Part shown: positions 8,420-15,730 of the stretch, piece after piece
Position numbering within the stretch: the stretch's first letter is position 1
How the letters are laid out: each line of letters begins with the position of its first letter
DNA from: Arthrobacter globiformis
Lineage (GTDB): Bacteria > Actinomycetota > Actinomycetes > Actinomycetales > Micrococcaceae
NCBI RefSeq assembly: GCF_030815865.1
Contig: NZ_JAUSXI010000001.1
Coordinates: forward strand, 2,418,001 to 2,482,000
Direction of reading: 5' to 3'
Length of the DNA stretch: 64,000 nt
Made by a program: the position numbers and the translations under genes
Notes under the pieces: generated by a model
What the model was told of the DNA's origin: nothing
The model's database searches: none
The model's input: only the letters and a program-made list of their open reading frames with translations

Positions 8420-9175
8420 ATGGGACGTCTCAGCGGAAAAGTCGCACTCATCACCGGCGCAGCAGGCGGGCAGGGCGCCGTCGAGGCTGAACTCTTCGCC
8501 CGAGAAGGCGCGAAGGTCGTCGTCGCCGACATCAACCAGCAGGGGGTCAACGCCGTTGTCGACCGCATCCGTCAGACCGGAGGGGAGGCGCTCGGCATCG
8601 AACTCAACGTCACCGACGACGCTGCCTGGACCGCGGCGATGGACCAGATCCGCGCCCATTTCAACGGCCTCGACATCCTCATCAACAACGCAGGCATCCT
8701 CTCACTCGACGGCATCACCAAGATCGACCGTGCCGAGTGGGACCGGGTCATCAACGTCAACCAGACCAGCGTGCTGCTGGGCATGAAGTACGGAAGCGCT
8801 CTCATGCGCGAAGACGGCAAGGGCGGCTCCATCGTCAACCTCTCCTCCACCTACGCACACGTCGGCAGCGGCGCCGCCGTCGCCTACCAGGCCGCCAAGG
8901 CCGCCGTCTTCATCATGACCAGGACGGCTGCCGTCGAATTCGCTCCGGACGGCATCCGGGTCAACTCCGTAGCGCCGGGCATCATTGAAACTCCCATGAC
9001 CAGGGAAGTACTAGCCGCGGCCGGTGACGCCCACCCGGACATCACCCGCACCCCGCTCCTCCGGGCCGGCCAGCCGCACGAAGTCGCGAACGCCGTTCTC
9101 TTCCTTGCCTCCGACGAAGCGTCCTACATTACGGGTACGGAACTTATGGTCGACGGCGGACGCACCATCTCCTGA
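8420..9175 (+). CDS. short-chain dehydrogenase/reductase (classical SDR)
   Basis: A 251-aa classical SDR. The cofactor loop TGAAGGQG is at 12-19, DINQQ follows beta-2, INNAGIL follows beta-4, and the catalytic set is Ser in NLSSTYAHVG with YQAAK. The C-terminal ITGTELMVDGG is typical of the 3-alpha/20-beta-hydroxysteroid dehydrogenase-like group. The ATG at 8420 has AAAGGAG six bases upstream; the longer frame from 8339 is untranslated leader. It follows the importer genes and is presumably an alcohol/ketone oxidoreductase of the imported compound. Acidic residues after beta-2 suggest NAD(H) preference. Confidence 0.92.
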   Translation: MGRLSGKVALITGAAGGQGAVEAELFAREGAKVVVADINQQGVNAVVDRIRQTGGEALGIELNVTDDAAWTAAMDQIRAHFNGLDILINNAGILSLDGITKIDRAEWDRVINVNQTSVLLGMKYGSALMREDGKGGSIVNLSSTYAHVGSGAAVAYQAAKAAVFIMTRTAAVEFAPDGIRVNSVAPGIIETPMTREVLAAAGDAHPDITRTPLLRAGQPHEVANAVLFLASDEASYITGTELMVDGGRTIS

Positions 9176-9234
9176 CCCTCCCTGCCCACCATGTGCACTA
9201 ACAATCCAGAATGAACAATCTGAAAGGCATTACC

Positions 9235-9741
9235 GTGACCGCAGCTACCACCCCTGAAACCTGCACCCCGGCATGGGCCCACGCGACCGGAACCATCGAC
9301 CTGCAGCCCGTACCGCCCGTTCCCTCCGACCTCACCTCGCTGGCCAACCGTCTCATGGTCCTGGAAACTGCCTCCCGCTACGCGATTGCGTATGACGAGC
9401 GGCGACTGGATGTCCTGGAAAGCCTGTTCACTGAATCGGTGACGTTCTCCTACCGCATCGGTGAAGGGCCTCTCTCAAGCGAAAACGGCCGTGCGGGTGT
9501 TATTAAATGGCTCGGGGAAGTCATGGAGTCCCAGTCCGACCAGCGCCGGCATGTTCTTGGCAGCATGACCGTTGAGCGGCTCGCCGACGATGAAGCGGTG
9601 GTTATCGCCTACCTGGCAATCTACGGGGTCGAAAAGGAGGCTCAGCTGATCACTACCGGGCTCTATCGGTTCAGCATGATCAAGGAAGACAGCCGTTGGA
9701 AGATCGACGAGGCCATCGACGCCCTCGACCGGCCCTTCTAA
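9235..9741 (+). CDS. SnoaL-like / NTF2-fold protein (paralogue 3 of 3)
   Basis: A 168-aa protein from the GTG at 9235, which has AAAGG upstream; an ATG at 9211 would add eight residues. It contains the leading helix LMVLETASRYAIAYDERR, a mid-protein SQSDQRRHVLGSM and the carboxy-terminal ALDRPF seen in all three paralogues. The N-terminal extension of about 30 residues with HATG is not present in the other two. It lies between two SDR genes on the right-hand arm of the divergent cluster, so paralogues occur on both transcripts. The reaction is not known. Confidence 0.8.
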   Translation: MTAATTPETCTPAWAHATGTIDLQPVPPVPSDLTSLANRLMVLETASRYAIAYDERRLDVLESLFTESVTFSYRIGEGPLSSENGRAGVIKWLGEVMESQSDQRRHVLGSMTVERLADDEAVVIAYLAIYGVEKEAQLITTGLYRFSMIKEDSRWKIDEAIDALDRPF

Positions 9742-9774
9742 GTTGAAACTTTCTGTGAACGAAGGGACAAACGC

Positions 9775-10524
9775 TTGACTAAGGAACTGGACGGCAAAGT
9801 CGCCGTCATAACCGGGGCAGGGCAAGGCATTGGCCGGGGTATCGCCGACGTGCTCGCCGCCGAAGGAGCCCGCGTCGTCGTAACGGATCTCGAGCTGTCG
9901 CGGGCTCAGGAGACTGCCGAAGCCATAAGGCAGCGCGGCCACCAGGCGCTGGCGCTGAAGCAGGATGTGCTCGACATTTCCTCCACGGGAGAGGTCTTCG
10001 CCGAAGCTGAGCAGGAGTTCGGGACTGTGGACATCCTGGTCAATAACGCCGGTACGGCCCAGCAGATGCCGTTCCTAGCGGTGACCGAGAAAAGCTGGGA
10101 CCTCGTCAACGACATCAACGCAAAGGCGGTGTTCTTCGCCTGCCAGACTGCCGGCAACTACTTCCAGGAAAAAGCCGGCGGAAAGATCGTAAACATAGCG
10201 TCCATGGCGGGGAAAAATGCCATCGACGAGTACTCGGCCTACAACGCATCAAAGTTCTCGGTGATCGGGATAACCCAGTCGGCGGCCCTTGAACTCGCCA
10301 AGCACAACGTCAACGTCAACGCGGTCTGCCCTGGCATAGTTCGCACGCCGATGTGGGACACCCTGGACCCTCATCAGTGGGAGCGGCAGATAGCCCGCGT
10401 CCCACTCGGCCGGGGGCAATACCCTGAGGATATTGGAAACGCCGTGGCCTTCCTCGCCTCGCCCCGGGCCAAAAATATCACCGGCGCGTCCCTGGCAGTA
10501 ACCGGCGGGCTACAGATGTGGTGA
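9775..10524 (+). CDS. short-chain dehydrogenase/reductase (classical SDR)
   Basis: A 249-aa SDR with TGAGQGIG (cofactor), DLELS after beta-2, VNNAGTA, a Ser in IASMAGKN and YNASK at the active site, and PGIVRTPMWD in the substrate loop. This resembles sorbitol/acetoin-type dehydrogenases of the family. It starts at a TTG with GAAGGGA upstream. The gap to the SnoaL gene is 33 bp and to the VOC gene 43 bp, so it is within one operon. It is a second alcohol dehydrogenase candidate for the same pathway. Confidence 0.92.
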   Translation: MTKELDGKVAVITGAGQGIGRGIADVLAAEGARVVVTDLELSRAQETAEAIRQRGHQALALKQDVLDISSTGEVFAEAEQEFGTVDILVNNAGTAQQMPFLAVTEKSWDLVNDINAKAVFFACQTAGNYFQEKAGGKIVNIASMAGKNAIDEYSAYNASKFSVIGITQSAALELAKHNVNVNAVCPGIVRTPMWDTLDPHQWERQIARVPLGRGQYPEDIGNAVAFLASPRAKNITGASLAVTGGLQMW

Positions 10525-10567
10525 TTTACACCGCGTTCTGCCCTGCCAGGAAAAAGGAACCTCAAAC

Positions 10568-11023
10568 ATGAATAAGTACCGACCCCATCACACTGCGATT
10601 TCTGTCCGCGACCTTGACGCCTCCCTCGCCTTCTACACCGCATTGGGCTTTGTCGAGGTCAACAGGTCAAATTTCGACGGGGCAACGCTCGCCCATCTCC
10701 AACTTGACGAATACGCGCTCGAACTTTTCGCCTACGAGAAAAATAAGAACCTGCCACCGCTGAAACCCGGATTCGGGAATGACCTTGACGTCATCGGGCT
10801 TAAGCATCTTGCTTTAGCCACCGACGATATCAAGGCAACACTTGCCCAGCTGAGACGCCAGGGCCTTGCCGATGAGAAAGTCGAAATTGGGGCGTTGCCC
10901 GACGGCAAGGCGCAATGGGTCTTCATCCAGGATCCTGACGGTCTTTGGGTCGAATTTCTCCAGGAAGATAGATTCTCCATCTATTCACAACCATGGCCAG
11001 CAACAGCCGAAGCCATCCACTGA
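10568..11023 (+). CDS. VOC (glyoxalase/bleomycin-resistance/dioxygenase) family protein
   Basis: A 151-aa protein with two beta-alpha-beta-beta-beta modules. The first module starts HHTAISVRDLDASLAFY and the second GLKHLALATDDI. It ends with DPDGLWVEFLQED, where the Glu is the usual metal ligand together with the module His residues. It is compatible with lactoylglutathione lyase-like, epimerase or isomerase chemistry, and is too short for a two-domain extradiol dioxygenase. AAAAAGGAA precedes the ATG. It is in the importer operon; the specific substrate is unknown. Confidence 0.88.
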   Translation: MNKYRPHHTAISVRDLDASLAFYTALGFVEVNRSNFDGATLAHLQLDEYALELFAYEKNKNLPPLKPGFGNDLDVIGLKHLALATDDIKATLAQLRRQGLADEKVEIGALPDGKAQWVFIQDPDGLWVEFLQEDRFSIYSQPWPATAEAIH

Positions 11024-11038
11024 ACGCGAAGGAACAAA

Positions 11039-11689
11039 ATGGCAAGAATTGCTGTTTTTGGAGCCGCCGGAAGAATCGGTTCCCGAATTTTGTCAGAAGC
11101 CCTCAACCGCGGTCACGATGTCACCGCCGTGGTCCGGGATCCAAACACGGTTACGGGCACTGAGCCCGGCGTGCGGGTCGTCGCCGGAGACGTCCTCGAT
11201 CCGGATTCAGTTAAGGCCATAGCGTCCGAACATGACGTCGTGGTCAGCGCGGTCGGCGGGGCCGGAGGCCAGGAGAACCAGACCACTATCGCCCCTGCCG
11301 CCCACTCACTGGTTGCCGGGCTTCGTTCCGCCGGGGAGGACGCCCCGCGTCTGGTGACAGTCGGAGGTGCCGGCTCCCTGCGGACCCCGGGCGGGGATCA
11401 CGTCTGGGACCGCCCGGGCATTCCAGAGGACGTACTGCAGACCATGCGTGCCCATGGTGATGCCCTGGAGTTCTACCGCACAGTGGATGACTTGGATTGG
11501 ACCAACATTAGCCCGGCAACCAAGATCCAGCCGGGACAGCGAACAGGCTCCTACCGGACGGCGAACGATGACCTGATCACCGACGAATCCGGCAACAGCA
11601 CAATCTCATTCGAGGATTATGCAGTGGCAGTCATGGATGAAATCGAATCGCCTAAGCACCGTCGTCGGCGTTTCACAGTCGCCTATTAG
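11039..11689 (+). CDS. NAD(P)-binding atypical SDR / NmrA-like protein
   Basis: A 216-aa Rossmann protein with the cofactor motif FGAAGRIGSR near residue 6, GDVLDPDSV after beta-3 and an RLVTVGGAGSL central strand. There is no YxxxK catalytic pair, as is usual for the atypical NAD(P)H-binding group that includes flavin or quinone reductases and regulators of the NmrA type. It starts 15 bp after the VOC gene with AAGGAA upstream and is the last structural gene before the AraC regulator. The role is probably a reductase; sensor function is an alternative. Confidence 0.85.
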   Translation: MARIAVFGAAGRIGSRILSEALNRGHDVTAVVRDPNTVTGTEPGVRVVAGDVLDPDSVKAIASEHDVVVSAVGGAGGQENQTTIAPAAHSLVAGLRSAGEDAPRLVTVGGAGSLRTPGGDHVWDRPGIPEDVLQTMRAHGDALEFYRTVDDLDWTNISPATKIQPGQRTGSYRTANDDLITDESGNSTISFEDYAVAVMDEIESPKHRRRRFTVAY

Positions 11690-11812
11690 CCAGGACATTC
11701 CTGGGACTTGGGCGAACAAGAGGTTAGGCCGCTGCGAGGCATTGCTTCGCAGCGGCCACTCGACGTTCTCCTGCAGATCGCAGCACCCCGTCAGGGACCA
11801 AGGAAGACGAAG

Positions 11813-12769
11813 ATGATCGACTACACCGCAAATTCGGCTGATGCATGGGAAGCGCTATGCGTTGAGCAGTTCCAACTTTGCAGCCTCGACTGGGCGGCAC
11901 CAACCTTCGACGCCGGCCTCCGTGCATCGGCAAGTTCGGCCCAACTGTCACTGCGGCTGCTTACCTCCGGACCCTTCGGGGTCTCCCGATCCGCGCGGGA
12001 TATCCGCCGGCATGACTCGGATGACCTCATGGTCGTACTGCACGACGCGGGAGCCGGGGGACATTTGGAACACAAGGGGCGGCGCTCCGAACTGCGTCCT
12101 GGGGACGCGGTAATCATCGACACAACCCGCCCCTATGCATTCGACTTTCCACAGCCCATCCAGCAAGTGGTCTTGAAAGTCCCCCACGAGCTGGCTGGCA
12201 GGCTCGCTCCAGACGCCGGTCGTGTCTTTCATGCCTCTGACGGCCCGTTGGGCAGAGTGCTAAGGACAATTCTTCGGGAATTCGCCGAGCTCGACGAACC
12301 GATTCCTTTCGGTTCGAACCAGACCAATCAGAGCCTTGAGGCCACATCGCTGGCAGTGGCCGCCGTAGATCTTCTCTCCGCCATTTACGCCTCAGACTCA
12401 ACCCGCAACAGTGAACTGCTGGGGCACGCGGCGCTGCTGAAGTCCGGGCAGGATTTTGTGCGGACGCGATTCCGGGATCCGGCGTTGACACCCTCGCTCA
12501 TCGCTGACTATCTGCGGGTTTCACCGCGCCTGCTCGCCCAGGTTTTTTCGCAGGCCGGCACTACCCCGGCGTCCTACATCAGGGATGTTCGTCTGGAGGA
12601 AGCGGCGCGTCTTCTTCGTTCCACCTACCATCGCGACGTGCCCATCTTCGATGTCGGTCTGCGGGTCGGCTTTGCCGATGCCACGACGTTTACGAGAGCC
12701 TTCAAGCGGGTCCACGGCGTTGTCCCGTCAGAGTTTCGCGCCGCCGCTCCTGCCGTTACGGCGGTTTGA
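11813..12769 (+). CDS. AraC-family transcriptional regulator
   Basis: A 318-aa regulator. The N-terminal cupin-like ligand-sensing domain resembles the AraC_binding_2 type found in regulators of aromatic and choline catabolism (DFPQPIQQVVLKVPHEL). The C-terminal two-HTH domain starts near residue 215 (FRDPALTPSLIADYLRVSPR, then VGLRVGFADATTFTRAFKR). The ATG at 11813 is used because it follows a purine-rich AAGGAAG segment; the longer frame from 11708 is leader. It is separated from the structural genes by 123 bp and ends at a strong bidirectional terminator. It is likely a local activator of the operon upstream of it or of the EthD-NCS1 genes. Confidence 0.9.
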   Translation: MIDYTANSADAWEALCVEQFQLCSLDWAAPTFDAGLRASASSAQLSLRLLTSGPFGVSRSARDIRRHDSDDLMVVLHDAGAGGHLEHKGRRSELRPGDAVIIDTTRPYAFDFPQPIQQVVLKVPHELAGRLAPDAGRVFHASDGPLGRVLRTILREFAELDEPIPFGSNQTNQSLEATSLAVAAVDLLSAIYASDSTRNSELLGHAALLKSGQDFVRTRFRDPALTPSLIADYLRVSPRLLAQVFSQAGTTPASYIRDVRLEEAARLLRSTYHRDVPIFDVGLRVGFADATTFTRAFKRVHGVVPSEFRAAAPAVTAV

Positions 12770-12789
12770 CACAACTCCAGCAACGAGAT

Positions 12790-12827
12790 CGCCGCCGCCT
12801 TTGCGATACCGGGCAAAGGCGGCGGCG
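12790..12827. terminator. 15-bp perfect bidirectional terminator hairpin
   Basis: The arm at 12790-12804 (CGCCGCCGCCTTTGC) is exactly complementary to 12813-12827 with an 8-nt loop. It lies between the convergent AraC (+) and EthD (-) genes, so it probably ends both transcripts. Confidence 0.8.
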
Positions 12828-12833
12828 AAGGAG

Positions 12834-13169
12834 CTAGCGGCGGTAGGTCCCCAGCTCCGCCAAGGGGATCGTCAGGACCGATGGCCAATCGATGAAACGG
12901 CCAGTGTCCTCATCGAGGGACACGCCCTCCGGGCTCTTGTACGCTGCGTCGGCGGCATCTTCGCTTTCGAAGGTGTACTCCGAGAACGCGGCGTAATCAA
13001 TCGCCTCGCCACCGCGGTAGCCCTCCTTGAGGATTTTCGTCTGGCGGTACGACACCAGCCCCGGCAGCTTTTCTGCCAGCGGACGGTGGATATCGGTGTA
13101 GTGCTCGTAGAACTGCTCCAGCGTGATCCCGGGCTTGGGCCTGGTGAGGAATGCAAGGGTAAAAACCAT
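12834..13169 (-). CDS. EthD family protein
   Basis: A 111-aa ferredoxin-like alpha/beta barrel protein of the EthD family. It begins MVFTLAFLTRPKPGITLEQF and carries HYTDIHRPLAEKLPG, the conserved HxxxH-type segment of the family. Such proteins are small, dimeric and found beside degradation genes, where some act as decarboxylases or lyases; EthD itself is needed for ether degradation by an unclear mechanism. It lies 9 bp downstream of the ureohydrolase-fold gene, so it is the distal gene of an NCS1-ureohydrolase-EthD operon. Confidence 0.85.
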   Translation of the reverse strand: MVFTLAFLTRPKPGITLEQFYEHYTDIHRPLAEKLPGLVSYRQTKILKEGYRGGEAIDYAAFSEYTFESEDAADAAYKSPEGVSLDEDTGRFIDWPSVLTIPLAELGTYRR

Positions 13170-13178
13170 CTGGCTCTC

Positions 13179-14075
13179 CTAGGAGGGGAATTCGATCTTG
13201 CCCAGCAGGTCCTGAAGGGCGAGGACCTGGCGGGGAAGATACTCGGCCACCGTGAGCGCGACGACGTCTGCCGCGCCATGAAGGGCAGCGATCGTCTTGG
13301 CAACGGAATCACGCGACAGGCCCTGGGGCTCCATCCCGAGTCCGAGGACGACATCACTGCTGTCGACGACGTCCACGTCCAGGTGAATGGCGACCTTCGA
13401 GCAACCGGTGGCCTTGAGCCAGTCGAGCAGGCTCTCAGTACCCTGATTGAGAACTGTGGGGGAGAACGTCGTCAGCCCCCATGCCTGCACATTAGGCAGC
13501 TCGTCCTCGGCCCAGGCGTGCAGGCCGGCGAGGGCTACCCGTGACGGGTCGATCGTCGCAGGAAGTGCCTGGAGCACATCGGGGTCACCGTGCCCGATCA
13601 AATGAGAAATCGCCATAGCGTGGTAGCCGTTGTAGTTGCTCTCGGGCAGGGTGCAGTCGGGGTGGGCGTCCAGCCAAACGACGGCGAGGTCGTCCCCGTA
13701 CTTTGCCCCGAGGTGGCTAAACGGCGCGACGCTGACTGAACATTCCCCGCCCAGCGTGGTGACCTTGTCCGGGTCGGCCTCCCGGAGGATTTTCAGGGCC
13801 GCTTGGAGCTGATCGATAACAGCCTCCCGGGCGTAGACGCCGCGTTCAGCGCCAAGGGTGGAGGAGTACTCGCCGACAGGCACTACTTCCGTTCGCTGGT
13901 CGGCTGACCCGGGGACGAGCAGGTCCAGGATCCTGGTGCCGAGTGAGTAGCCAGTCTGGGCCAGGGGGAGCGGCAGCTCAGGCGCGAGGGCTCCGACGAC
14001 GTCCGGCGCGGCTCCCTGCCACTGCGGCCAGAGCAAGCGCAAACTGCTCGATTTTGCGGTCAGATCGGTGTTCAT
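13179..14075 (-). CDS. arginase/agmatinase (ureohydrolase) family protein
   Basis: A 298-aa ureohydrolase-fold protein. The binuclear metal motifs WLDAHPDC and HLDVDVVDSSD are visible, matching the family's DAHxD and DxDxxD. The first motif, normally GGDH with a metal-ligand His, reads GGEC here, so one ligand is replaced by Cys as in some actinobacterial outliers of the family. Arginase or agmatinase activity should therefore not be assumed. Its ATG overlaps the stop of the NCS1 permease gene (ATGA), which implies tight coupling to uptake of a nitrogen compound such as a ureide or guanidino substrate (inference). Confidence 0.85.
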   Translation of the reverse strand: MNTDLTAKSSSLRLLWPQWQGAAPDVVGALAPELPLPLAQTGYSLGTRILDLLVPGSADQRTEVVPVGEYSSTLGAERGVYAREAVIDQLQAALKILREADPDKVTTLGGECSVSVAPFSHLGAKYGDDLAVVWLDAHPDCTLPESNYNGYHAMAISHLIGHGDPDVLQALPATIDPSRVALAGLHAWAEDELPNVQAWGLTTFSPTVLNQGTESLLDWLKATGCSKVAIHLDVDVVDSSDVVLGLGMEPQGLSRDSVAKTIAALHGAADVVALTVAEYLPRQVLALQDLLGKIEFPS

Positions 14076-15538
14076 ACAGGTATATTTCCTTCCATTGAAT
14101 CGGTTGATGCGGAAGCCGACCGCTGCGGCTCACCGAGCGTGTTGAGCGGAGCGGCACGGACGGCGTCGAACTCTCCGGAGAAGTCACGACGACGGGTGAG
14201 CAGCAGGTAGGTGCACGAAGATATTCCCAGGCCCACGGCGAACGCAATGTCCGCCCCGCCCAGTGCAGTCGCGACAGGTCCGGCGTAGATAGCGGTGCTG
14301 AAGAACGGGACCATGGCGATGAATCCAAGGGCGTAGCTGATCATGCCAGGGACACCCCAGCGGCCGTAGATCCCGCCATCGGGCTTGAGGATGTCCGTGA
14401 TGGAGTAGCGCCCGCGCCGGACAATGTAGTAATCCGTGAGATTCACCGCCGTCCACGGGATCAGAAAGTACCCGAGGATGCTCAGGAAGGCGGTGAAGGC
14501 CCCGAGGAAGTCAGCGGGGAGCAGGAGGGTGCCCGCGATGACAATGACACCGCCAATGGCGATGGTAACGGACCGCACCTTCCCCGTGGACTTCATGGTC
14601 CGGAAGGCCTCCAGCGCGCTCAGAAAAGAGACGCTGCCGCTGTAGAACGAGAGCGAGCAGGTGATGAGGCAGGCGACGACCGCCACGGCCATCGTTACGC
14701 TCCCGATGCCATAGCCGAAGCTGTCACCCATGTCGTGAATGGCAGTGATGACGTCTGAATCGGGCATGGCGATGGCCAGCGCGGCACCCAGCGACTCGAG
14801 CCACAGGGCCGAAACGAGCGTGCCTCCGAAGACCGCTGCGGACACTGCCCGGCCCTTCGTCCTCGATGGCAGATATCGGGTGTAGTCAGAGACGATCGGG
14901 GCGATGGCGATCTGGTATGTCGCAGCGGCGCCGAACTGAGCGAGGAACGCCACCGGTTCAAAGGCGCTGTTATTGATCATCGTGCCGATCGGCAGCACCA
15001 CGACGGCGGCGAGCGTGACGAGCACGAGGTTGGCCAGCGTGATGTAAGAGGCGAACTTTTCGACACGCAGCAGGAGGTTGTAGCCGACGATCGCGAGGAC
15101 GACCGCAACCGCTCCAATAAGCACGTCATAAAGACCGATCTGGTCAACTGTTATCGCGGCAAGGGAAGACGAGGCCGTCTGGATGAAAAAGATAGCGAAG
15201 CCGAATTGAACGATGGTTGCAGCGGCCAGAGGAAGCACGGCTCCGCGGGAGCCGAACTGGACCCGGGACTGAATCATCTGAGGCAGGCCCATGTGGGGTC
15301 CCTGGGCTCCGTGGAATGCTTGGAACAGGGTGCCGAAGACGCTGCCCAGGACGACGGCGAGCAGGGTCCAGGAAAGACCAAGCCCCATTGCCGGCCCGAC
15401 GGCCCCTGTGAAGAGGGTGATAAGGGTGGCATTGACCATGAACCAGAACTGAACCTGGGTCCGGACCGTGCCGTGACGCTCCGATTCCGGGACGTGGTCA
15501 AACGACCGTGTTTCGACAATGCTGTCGCGTTGCTGCAT
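14072..15538 (-). CDS. NCS1-family nucleobase/cytosine-type permease
   Basis: A 488-aa membrane transporter with about twelve hydrophobic segments, including YNLLLRVEKFASY and IAIAPIVSDYTRYLP, which are typical of the purine-cytosine permease branch of NCS1. The ATG at 15538 (MQQRDSIVE) has GGAGAA at correct spacing; the longer frame to 15697 runs through a terminator hairpin and is rejected. It is first gene of the operon with the ureohydrolase and EthD proteins and probably imports their N-rich substrate. Confidence 0.9.
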   Translation of the reverse strand: MQQRDSIVETRSFDHVPESERHGTVRTQVQFWFMVNATLITLFTGAVGPAMGLGLSWTLLAVVLGSVFGTLFQAFHGAQGPHMGLPQMIQSRVQFGSRGAVLPLAAATIVQFGFAIFFIQTASSSLAAITVDQIGLYDVLIGAVAVVLAIVGYNLLLRVEKFASYITLANLVLVTLAAVVVLPIGTMINNSAFEPVAFLAQFGAAATYQIAIAPIVSDYTRYLPSRTKGRAVSAAVFGGTLVSALWLESLGAALAIAMPDSDVITAIHDMGDSFGYGIGSVTMAVAVVACLITCSLSFYSGSVSFLSALEAFRTMKSTGKVRSVTIAIGGVIVIAGTLLLPADFLGAFTAFLSILGYFLIPWTAVNLTDYYIVRRGRYSITDILKPDGGIYGRWGVPGMISYALGFIAMVPFFSTAIYAGPVATALGGADIAFAVGLGISSCTYLLLTRRRDFSGEFDAVRAAPLNTLGEPQRSASASTDSMEGNIPV

Positions 15539-15660
15539 GGATTCTCCAGAGTGCTCAAAGCAGTATGCATGGATGGGGTAATGAAAAGCTACGGCTCCTG
15601 GGCTCCACTCCCTCGGCGATATCTGCAGCCGTTTACCGGCATTCCGTGCAGGGGCAGGCC

Positions 15661-15692
15661 CCTCTGTCCCAACACATTGGGACAGAGGGGTG
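15661..15692. terminator. 14-bp perfect hairpin after the glycosidase gene
   Basis: CCCCTCTGTCCCAA at 15661-15674 pairs exactly with 15679-15692 around a CACA loop. It lies downstream of the leftward GH3 gene and 123 bp upstream of the NCS1 start codon, so it isolates the two leftward units. Confidence 0.75.
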
Positions 15693-15730
15693 CACACGGC
15701 AGATTGCGGAAAGGTTCGAAGCAGTCCGGG

